Below, piece after piece: positions 55,975-64,000 of a stretch of 64,000 nt of DNA. The notes beneath the pieces were generated by a model. That model saw only the letters and a list, made by a program, of their open reading frames with translations, made no database searches and had not been told where the DNA came from. Location of the stretch: NCBI RefSeq assembly GCF_022788715.1, contig NZ_CP085167.1, positions 3,028,501 to 3,092,500 of the forward strand. Reading direction: 5' to 3'. Position 1 is the stretch's first letter; every line of letters begins with the position of its first letter. The translations under genes and the position numbers were made by a program. Source of the DNA: Sulfitobacter sp. DSM 110093 (GTDB lineage Bacteria; Pseudomonadota; Alphaproteobacteria; Rhodobacterales; Rhodobacteraceae).

Positions 55975-57816
55975 TCAATCTGGCTCTTCTGAACCCTTGA
56001 CCACAACAGGCTCGACTGAACCGCTGCGAGTATTTGGCAGATCTCCATTCCAGCGGCGCGGGTGTGCTTTGTTAAATGCCATCAGTTGTTCATACCGCGC
56101 AGTTTTATCATTTAAATGACGCAAAGCCCCCCAGCTTCCCCATTTGCTAGAGCGTCCGACATCGACAAAAGCATTAAACAGACTGCCACCTGCGGCTTCC
56201 CAGTTGTTCAAGAGTTCGCCATACAGTTCGCCCATTCCGTCGGAATAGTTAAGCTGCTGAAAGAACTCGGATAGGTCTTCATCGTCGACATTCTCTCCAA
56301 TGCCAACGATATGCGTACCGCCCTCATACATCACTAAATCGAGGCCGTGCCCTTGGGCAACTTTGGCGTGGTACTCAAAAACCTCCATCAATTTGACCAG
56401 AGAGCCGGTGTTATCGCCAGTCACCGTTCCATCCCGTAGTTCTTGAATGGCGCGCTCATTGGCCACATCATATTGATGCTCTTCGATCCATGCAGCGCGC
56501 GCTTGGCCTAGAAGGTCTTGATCGTCTGCAGCGGTCTCAGCGGCGGTGCGGCTCTGAGAGATCCAATCGCGCACCGTCTCTGCCTTGTCCCCGCCGAGAC
56601 CACCATCAAAGTATCCCGTGATCGCATAGGTATCAAAGCTTTGGTATGGAGGCGCGTTACCCATTTCCTGCCAAGCTGGCGCGTTGAGGATGGCGTCTTC
56701 CAGCCCCAGCCAGCCCGTCTGCGTGCTTATTACCTTCACAAGCCGATCTTCGTGATCCGCAAAGATCCTATCAAGGACCTCGGCCATTTCGGCAGATTTG
56801 GCGCCATAGTTCTGGACCCAGCCATCGCCGTGCTGGACGCCAAAGCGATCGACGGAATCTGCGTGGGATTGGTGCGCCTGCTCAAACTGCCAGTTCCAGA
56901 CTTCGTTAGACAATTCAAAATGCGCCCGCAATTCAGGTCTGAGGAAGTCGCGTACATAGGTTGAGAACTGCTCGATATAGTCGCTATCTGCGTGGTAAGG
57001 AATGGTGAACCAAGGCTCGGTGCCAGTCTGGTTCGCCAATTCCACCATGATCTCTACAGGCGCGCCGGACGCGTAAGTGTAATTGTTTACGCCAGTCGCA
57101 TCTTCCCAAGACGAGACCTTTGAATTATTCGTATTCATCCAATCCATAAAGCGCAGGGCATGCACATCATCGATGACATCAACCCACAACGGATTGAAGA
57201 TTGCGCCATTGGTATGAGCGTGCAAATTGTCTGTATGAACCACTTCGATCTCGCGGATGTAGTCCCCCGTGTCCAACGTATCAGTCTCATGGATCTGCAC
57301 GCCTATTAGCCTGCCGTTATTGGGCGTATAGTCAAATGTGATCGTGCCACCCTCGTAGTCCACATTCGAGCCGTTAACGATCTGGATCTCGCCGTTGCCT
57401 TCATAGCTCAGATGATAGGTACCCGCCGCATGGGTCGCCTCTTCGGGCAATTCGGTAAGGATGAAGGTTTCTATACTCGTGAGACCGTCGGGGATTTCCG
57501 TCGGCCAGCCGCTCTGATCAAGCACCCCCATGGCGTCCAGATCCTCCGCCTCCGTACCACCCCAACGCCCCTCATTATGACCGATCCAAGGCCGGGCGGT
57601 TTTGAATACATTGATGAATGGCTGTTGTGTCGACCAATCTGTGATGCCGTTCAAGCCGAACGCCAGCCCTGGCCCATCGGCTTGCGTGCCATCATTTATG
57701 TTCATGCTGAACATGGCATCAGCAGTCACCAATGTTCTAGCATCAGAATGATGGTCGAGGGTCTTAGGCGCCACAAGAAGGACGGTTGCGAGAGCGAAGT
57801 AGAAAGGGGGAATCAC
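55975..57816 (-). CDS. secreted glycoside-hydrolase-like protein
   Basis: The 613-residue protein has a short hydrophobic N-terminus that may act as a signal, then 'NGITDWSTQQPFINVFKTAR', a pattern I associate with proteins annotated as cellulose-binding or GH5/GH39-like. A barrel-type core has N304-E305 ('HFELSNEVWNWQFEQ'), the usual acid/base position, and E498 ('VMYEGG'), a candidate nucleophile. The substrate is unknown; polysaccharide trimming or binding with the adjacent GT is inferred. Base composition is lower in GC than the core genes. Confidence 0.65.
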   Translation of the reverse strand: MIPPFYFALATVLLVAPKTLDHHSDARTLVTADAMFSMNINDGTQADGPGLAFGLNGITDWSTQQPFINVFKTARPWIGHNEGRWGGTEAEDLDAMGVLDQSGWPTEIPDGLTSIETFILTELPEEATHAAGTYHLSYEGNGEIQIVNGSNVDYEGGTITFDYTPNNGRLIGVQIHETDTLDTGDYIREIEVVHTDNLHAHTNGAIFNPLWVDVIDDVHALRFMDWMNTNNSKVSSWEDATGVNNYTYASGAPVEIMVELANQTGTEPWFTIPYHADSDYIEQFSTYVRDFLRPELRAHFELSNEVWNWQFEQAHQSHADSVDRFGVQHGDGWVQNYGAKSAEMAEVLDRIFADHEDRLVKVISTQTGWLGLEDAILNAPAWQEMGNAPPYQSFDTYAITGYFDGGLGGDKAETVRDWISQSRTAAETAADDQDLLGQARAAWIEEHQYDVANERAIQELRDGTVTGDNTGSLVKLMEVFEYHAKVAQGHGLDLVMYEGGTHIVGIGENVDDEDLSEFFQQLNYSDGMGELYGELLNNWEAAGGSLFNAFVDVGRSSKWGSWGALRHLNDKTARYEQLMAFNKAHPRRWNGDLPNTRSGSVEPVVVKGSEEPD

Positions 57817-57928
57817 CTATAGACCTCCGACTGGTCGTGGGCATTTATCTCTGTTGTGGCATACCATATATATTGGTTCTGCTTGAGTAAGGGGTTTCAT
57901 CGGTTTGGTATTGGTTCCGCGCCCGTCG

Positions 57929-58804
57929 TCACATAAAATGGGACATCAGAGCAGTTTGAGCATTGGAGGCTCTGGCTCGGTTGCGTAATTGATTATGCGG
58001 TTTGTTTTTGGTGTTCAAGCGGCGGCATTGGATTGGCTGTTCCTTGATTTTTTCTCATTCTCTTAGAATGGCTTTGTCCCTACTAAAGTAGTCATCGGCT
58101 GGTATGACGTTGTTCAGGCTCCTGTGGTGACGCTGGTTATTGCAATATTCGACGAAGGCCCCGATCTGGCGTTCAAGGAGGAGCATCTGGTTGATGGCGA
58201 TCGTTTTACCTTTGAACTGCTCTGGTCAGCGCCTCATATTCCAGCGCAAACTCGATCAGATCATCCCGCGGGCCCTGCGGAATACGGTTCCAGACCGATT
58301 TGGGCCGAGGCGCGCGGTCCGCCAATACATCAAGGCCGCCTTCGACATAGCGGTCATACCATCGGTTAAATGTCGTGCGCGGGATGCCCAGCATATCAAG
58401 GGTACTTTTTAGGGGTAGGTGTGATCCCTTAACCGTGCGAATGACCTCCAGCTTCTAGATTTCTGCCCTCTCATCGCAGCAAGCGCCGACTGTCGGGTAG
58501 TAGAAACCTCATCCCTCGAACTCCCCAGCTCCTATCATGCTTTTATGAGCAGACGGTTCTCAAGGGGGAGGTCGGCCACGCAATCCTTTAGAGCCATGGC
58601 CTCCGATCGCAACTCCTATACCTCAAGCGATGTCGCCTGACACGCTGTGTCGCCGGAAAACGACCCTTTCCAGCCTCAACCAATTCCTTCGACCACGTGT
58701 AGTATAGGTTGTCAGAGATGCCCTCGCAGCAACATAACGCCGAGATGCTTTCCTCCCCGCGCAATCCGGCCAAAACAATGCGGTTCTCCTCCTCAGCCGA
58801 GTGG
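57929..58804 (-). pseudogene. decayed IS3-type transposase
   Basis: Read leftward from 58804, fragments appear in the order of an IS3-family transposase. First is an OrfA-like start ('AEEENRIVLAGLRGEESIS') with a frameshift. Next is a helix-turn-helix part ('LEVIRTVKGSHLPLKSTLD' and 'GIPRTTFNRWYDRYVEGG') with an internal TAG. Then most of the DDE core is missing, with the join near 58206-58220. Last comes the C-terminus ('GAFVEYCNNQRHHRSLNN', 'IPADDYFSRDKAIL') with an in-frame TGA at about 58073. The copy is dead. Its 5' end is cut by the IS21 element at 58805. Confidence 0.8.
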
Positions 58805-58917
58805 TGTAGATTTCCACGCAGAAGTGAGCCGGGTGAGCAGATAATTTCCACTGAGATTTGAGCCATGTGACCTTTCCTCCAGCGCGATGCGCAATGGGGG
58901 ACATTGGAGTGATACAC

Positions 58918-60450
58918 ATGGGACTTTTGAACATCATTCGACGTATGGCACTGCGCGAGAAACTATCGACCCGCGAGATCGCGCGTCGCACGGGGATGTC
59001 GCGCAACACCATCACCAAATATTTGAACGCGGGCACGATCGAGCCGCAGTTCACGACGCCGGAGCGGCAAAGTAAGCTCGATCCGTTCGTCGACAAGCTG
59101 ACCGGGTGGCTGAAGGCGGAGGCCGGCAAGTCGCGCAAGCAGCGGCGCACGCTGAAGCAATTGCATGCCGATCTGATGGTTCTCGGATTTGACGGGTCCT
59201 ACGGCCGGGTTGCGGCTTTTGCGCGTGAGTGGCGGGCCGATCGGCAACGGGATCAGCAGACGACGGGGCGCGGCACCTTTGTGCCGCTTTCGTTCCGCCC
59301 GGGCGAGGCGTTCCAGTTCGACTGGAGCGAGGATTTTGCCGTTCTGGGTGGTGAGCGCACGAAGCTGCAAGTCGCCCACATCAAGCTGTCGCACAGCCGT
59401 GCCTTTCTGGTCCGAGCCTATCTGCTACAAACGCACGAGATGCTGTTCGACGCTCATTGGCATGGGTTCCGGGTCTTCGGTGGCATCCCGGGGCGCGGGA
59501 TTTACGACAATATGAAGACGGCAGTCGATCGCGTCGGTCGCGGAAAGGAGCGACAGGTCAACATGCGCTTTCTCGCAATGGCGAACCACTATGTATTTGA
59601 GCCAGCGTTCTGCAATCCGGCCGCAGGCTGGGAGAAGGGGCAGGTCGAGAAGAACGTGCAGGATTCCCGACATCGACTGTGGCAACCCATGCCGGACTTC
59701 CCCGATCTTGCGGCTCTGAACGACTGGCTGGAACAGCAGTGTGTCGTATTATGGGGTAAGATCCCGCACGCAGCATTACCCGGGAGCGTTGCTGACGTTT
59801 GGGCCGCCGAACAAGCAGCTCTGATGCCATTACCACCCGCATTCGATGGCTTTGTCGAGCATAGCAAGCGGGTATCGCCGACCTGTCTGATCAGCTTTGA
59901 ACGCAATCGCTACAGCGTTCCAGCGTCATTTGCGAACCGCCCGGTGAGCTTGCGGGTTTATCCTGAACATCTGGTGATCGCCGCCGAAGGACAGATCCTG
60001 TGCGAACATACGCGGGTGATCCAGCGCAGCCACCAATTGCCACCACGCACGATTTACAACTGGCGGCATTACCTGGCCGTTCTCCAGCGCAAGCCCGGTG
60101 CCTTGCGGAACGGTGCCCCCTTTTCCGAATTCCCTCCAGCCCTCAAGCAGCTGCAAGATCTCATGTTGCGTCGCCCCGGCGGTGACCGGGAGATGGTCGA
60201 CATCTTGGCGCTGGTTCTGCATCACGACGAACAGGCTGTGCTGGTCGCCGTGGAAATGGCCCTGGCTGAAGGTGTCGCGACCAAGACCCATGTGCTGAAC
60301 CTTCTGCACCGTCTTATCGACGGAAAGACGGTCGGCGGGCCCGACATCGATACGCAGCAGGCGCTGATCCTTCAGCGCGAACCAGAAGCCAATGTCGAAC
60401 GCTATGATGGTCTGCGGGCCCGGACCGCCGGAGGTCATCATGCGTCATGA
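58918..60450 (+). CDS. istA: IS21-family transposase IstA
   Basis: ATG 58918 after GGAG gives 510 residues. A helix-turn-helix ('[20 protein letters not shown]', residues about 16-35) is followed by a DDE integrase core ('[20 protein letters not shown]' with the first Asp, '[14 protein letters not shown]' with the second, '[14 protein letters not shown]' with the Glu) and a C-terminal beta domain. It cuts and joins the element ends with IstB. The stop overlaps the istB start by 11 bases. Confidence 0.94.
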   Translation: MGLLNIIRRMALREKLSTREIARRTGMSRNTITKYLNAGTIEPQFTTPERQSKLDPFVDKLTGWLKAEAGKSRKQRRTLKQLHADLMVLGFDGSYGRVAAFAREWRADRQRDQQTTGRGTFVPLSFRPGEAFQFDWSEDFAVLGGERTKLQVAHIKLSHSRAFLVRAYLLQTHEMLFDAHWHGFRVFGGIPGRGIYDNMKTAVDRVGRGKERQVNMRFLAMANHYVFEPAFCNPAAGWEKGQVEKNVQDSRHRLWQPMPDFPDLAALNDWLEQQCVVLWGKIPHAALPGSVADVWAAEQAALMPLPPAFDGFVEHSKRVSPTCLISFERNRYSVPASFANRPVSLRVYPEHLVIAAEGQILCEHTRVIQRSHQLPPRTIYNWRHYLAVLQRKPGALRNGAPFSEFPPALKQLQDLMLRRPGGDREMVDILALVLHHDEQAVLVAVEMALAEGVATKTHVLNLLHRLIDGKTVGGPDIDTQQALILQREPEANVERYDGLRARTAGGHHAS

Positions 60451-61234
60451 TCCCGCCAGCGGCGCCATCATCATCATGCTCCGCAACCTGAAGATGCACG
60501 GCCTGGCGCAAGCTGTCACCGACCTCATGGAACAAGGCGCACCAGCATTCGACGCTGCGGTGCCGATGCTTGCCCAGTTGTTGAAGGCTGAGGTCGCAGA
60601 ACGGGAGGTGCGCTCCATTGCATATCACATGAAGGCGGCACGCTTCCCGGCTTATAAAGAACTGTCAGGCTTCGACTTTGCGGCCAGTGAGATCAACGAG
60701 GCCACTGTAAGGCAGCTGCATCGCTGCGAGTTCATGGATGGTGCCCAGAACGTTGTGCTGATCGGTGGCCCCGGCACCGGCAAAACGCATGTCGCGACAG
60801 CCCTTGGCGTGCAGGCTGTCGAACATCACCGCCGCAAGGTTCGCTTCTTCTCGACCATCGAGCTCGTCAACACGCTCGAGCAAGAGAAGGCAAAAGGCAA
60901 AGCTGGGCATCTTGCCGAAAGCCTCGTCCGCCTGGATCTCGTGATCCTGGACGAACTTGGCTACCTGCCGTTCAGTGCATCAGGCGGCGCGCTGCTCTTC
61001 CATCTGCTCAGCAAACTCTACGAGCGCACCAGCGTCGTCATCACCACGAACCTGAGCTTCAGCGAATGGGCTACCGTCTTCGGCGATCCTAAGATGACGA
61101 CCGCACTCCTCGACCGCCTAACCCACCGTTGCCACATCTTGGAGACCGGAAACGATAGCTTCCGCTTCAAAGCCAGTGCAGCCGTAGCGGCGCAGAAAAA
61201 GAGGGAGGACAATCATGCATTGACCAGAGCCTGA
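60440..61234 (+). CDS. istB: IS21-family helper ATPase IstB
   Basis: ATG 60440 after GGAGG gives 264 residues. It is an AAA+ ATPase of the DnaC/IstB type: Walker A '[15 protein letters not shown]', Walker B '[15 protein letters not shown]', sensor '[12 protein letters not shown]' and the arginine region '[13 protein letters not shown]'. It selects the target and activates IstA. The ORF is intact. Confidence 0.95.
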   Translation: MRHDPASGAIIIMLRNLKMHGLAQAVTDLMEQGAPAFDAAVPMLAQLLKAEVAEREVRSIAYHMKAARFPAYKELSGFDFAASEINEATVRQLHRCEFMDGAQNVVLIGGPGTGKTHVATALGVQAVEHHRRKVRFFSTIELVNTLEQEKAKGKAGHLAESLVRLDLVILDELGYLPFSASGGALLFHLLSKLYERTSVVITTNLSFSEWATVFGDPKMTTALLDRLTHRCHILETGNDSFRFKASAAVAAQKKREDNHALTRA

Positions 61235-61307
61235 CACCCGAAACATAACTTAAAGGTGGCTCACTTCTCGATGGAAAACCCGGCTCACTTCTGCGTGGAA
61301 ATCTACA

Positions 61308-61680
61308 GTTCAAGCAGGAAACGTTCAGAACCTCATCACGAGACACGTTGCCGTGCTGAACCAGACGGGTAGAGCAGACTATACTTTCTGATACGCCTGG
61401 TTGGCCCTAAGGGACTCCAGTCCGACCGAACATTGGGCTCATCTCCGCACCCAAATCCACGCTCAATGTCGACTTATGCCGAAGCGATTAATAGGTTTGA
61501 AAAGGTCCAAGAATTCACGTGCACCACTTAAAACCAGATCAGTTTCTGCAAACGCGAGTCGCGTGTTCGCGGCAGGACCCTAAGCAGGCGTTTTTCTCCC
61601 CTAAATAAAGGGGTACGGTCTACTTCGGTCAGCTTTTCTGACTCTTATGCTCACACGCATTTCCGGACACTGCACGGACA
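61308..61680. other. non-coding stretch between the IS21 element and the rRNA operon end
   Basis: About 370 bases with no convincing gene on either strand. It contains a small CCCCT/AGGGG hairpin near 61600 but no recognisable family. It does not continue the IS3-type transposase seen left of the IS21 element, so DNA next to the right end has probably been lost or replaced. Confidence 0.5.
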
Positions 61681-61683
61681 CAG

Positions 61684-61720
61684 AAAAAAAGGCCCACAGC
61701 GATGAACGCTGTAGGCCTTT
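61684..61720 (-). terminator. rRNA operon terminator
   Basis: On the minus strand AAAGGCCTACAGCG pairs with CGCTGTGGGCCTTT around a TTCAT loop, followed by seven T in total. It starts seven bases after the CCA end of tRNA-fMet and closes the operon. Confidence 0.85.
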
Positions 61721-61726
61721 GTTTAT

Positions 61727-61803
<77 letters not shown>

Positions 61804-62048
61804 CCAATAAGTAGGTTCTAAACTTATGATGGGGGTGCTGCAAGGAGATTCGCACATAAAAGTCATATTTTTCTTGAGATTTTAAGCAGCGCCCGTACCA
61901 TTTGCGTCGCGAAAATTCGGAAGGCCATTTTGGGGGTACATTCACACCACCGCCTCACAAAGCAAAACCGCCGCTGCTCTATGAGCTGCGGCGGTTTTGT
62001 TTAATTTTGATCATCGTTGAGAGATACTGATTTGAGGACCTTATTAGG

Positions 62049-62163
62049 TTTGGCGATGACCTACTCTCCCACGTCTTAAGACGCAGTACCATCGGCGCTA
62101 CGGCACTTAACGGCTGGGTTCGGGATGGGACCAGGTGTTTTGCTCGCGCTATGATCACCAAAC
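62049..62163 (-). rRNA. rrf: 5S ribosomal RNA
   Basis: On the minus strand the segment begins TTTGGTGATCATAGCGCGAG, includes the conserved CCCGAACCCAGCCGTTAAG and ends near GGTCATCGCCAAA, so the ends pair. It is followed by tRNA-fMet. Boundaries are good to a few bases. Confidence 0.93.
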
Positions 62164-62345
62164 CAAATAAAGTCCTCAAGCGCTCTGCTTTTAAGAGGGA
62201 CGGCGGGAGGTAGGGTATCTGTGGGATACCTGTTCCTGCGCTGTCACCACTGAAGTGCTGAGCGTTGTTTGTTCCAAGTCATGTACAACTGATTGTATGT
62301 GTATGCTTTTGATTGATAAGTTGAAGTCTTGCTTCTACTGGATCA

Positions 62346-64000
<1,655 letters not shown>

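Larger units (their letters stand above)
58805..61307 (+). mobile_element. IS21-family insertion sequence
   Basis: Perfect 29-bp terminal inverted repeats at 58805-58833 and 61279-61307 (beginning TGTAGATTTCCACGCAGAAG) enclose istA and istB, giving an element of 2503 bp. Inner partial repeats of the same sequence (for example near 58838-58860 and 61255-61275) are typical of IS21 multiple ends. No matching target duplication is seen: GTGG precedes the left end and GTTC follows the right end. Both genes are intact, so it may be active. Confidence 0.92.

Overview
The window is a high-GC alphaproteobacterial chromosome segment, most like a marine Rhodobacteraceae (Roseobacter group). The evidence is the combination of an RpoHII-type sigma factor, a mreBCD-mrdA-rodA-ghrA run, a leucine-rich leader before leuA, a DUF1467 gene next to methylmalonyl-CoA epimerase, and an rRNA operon ending 23S-5S-tRNA-fMet. 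The genus cannot be fixed from sequence reading alone.

1-15.3 kb: end of an FtsX-like ABC permease; the glycine cleavage operon gcvT-gcvH-gcvP behind a tandem glycine riboswitch; a gamma-glutamylcyclotransferase-like gene; gltX; a secreted protein built of 19 MORN repeats; a NAD+ synthetase-like gene whose two active sites are both altered; an RcnB-like small secreted protein; an ABM monooxygenase; and an Fe-S (6-4)-photolyase coupled to a short-chain dehydrogenase.

15.4-24.8 kb: leuA with an unlisted 28-residue leucine-rich leader ORF and hairpin, then a strong terminator and a REP/BIME-like paired palindrome, a VOC-family gene, and the rod-shape operon mreB-mreC-mreD-mrdA-rodA followed by a hydroxyacid dehydrogenase.

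24.8-45.4 kb: mostly housekeeping. A leftward run holds rpoH(II), coaBC, dut, a membrane-anchored MoeB/ThiF-type enzyme and an M3 peptidase. A rightward run holds cobU, a cobC-like phosphatase, a GST and a comM/yifB gene. A second leftward run holds rsmI, yraN, gshB and an esterase. Then come an LpoA-like lipoprotein, glnD, a CHAP-type lipoprotein, murJ, a rhomboid-like protein and trpS.

45.4-54.4 kb: a histone-deacetylase-like amidohydrolase, a nitroreductase, an EI24/CysZ-like membrane protein, mce with DUF1467, a response regulator, a GNAT enzyme, a 57-residue membrane peptide gene, a hemerythrin, a compact type II restriction-modification pair (MT-A70 methylase plus BglII/BstYI-like endonuclease), and aspS.

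54.5-64 kb: an accessory, visibly more AT-rich end. It has a GT4 glycosyltransferase and a secreted glycoside-hydrolase-like protein, a decayed IS3-type transposase interrupted by an apparently intact IS21-family element with perfect 29-bp ends, and then the 3' end of an rRNA operon read leftward (23S partial, 5S, tRNA-fMet, terminator). The most unusual items are the NadE pseudoenzyme, the restriction-modification pair, the leuA leader, and the secreted MORN protein.
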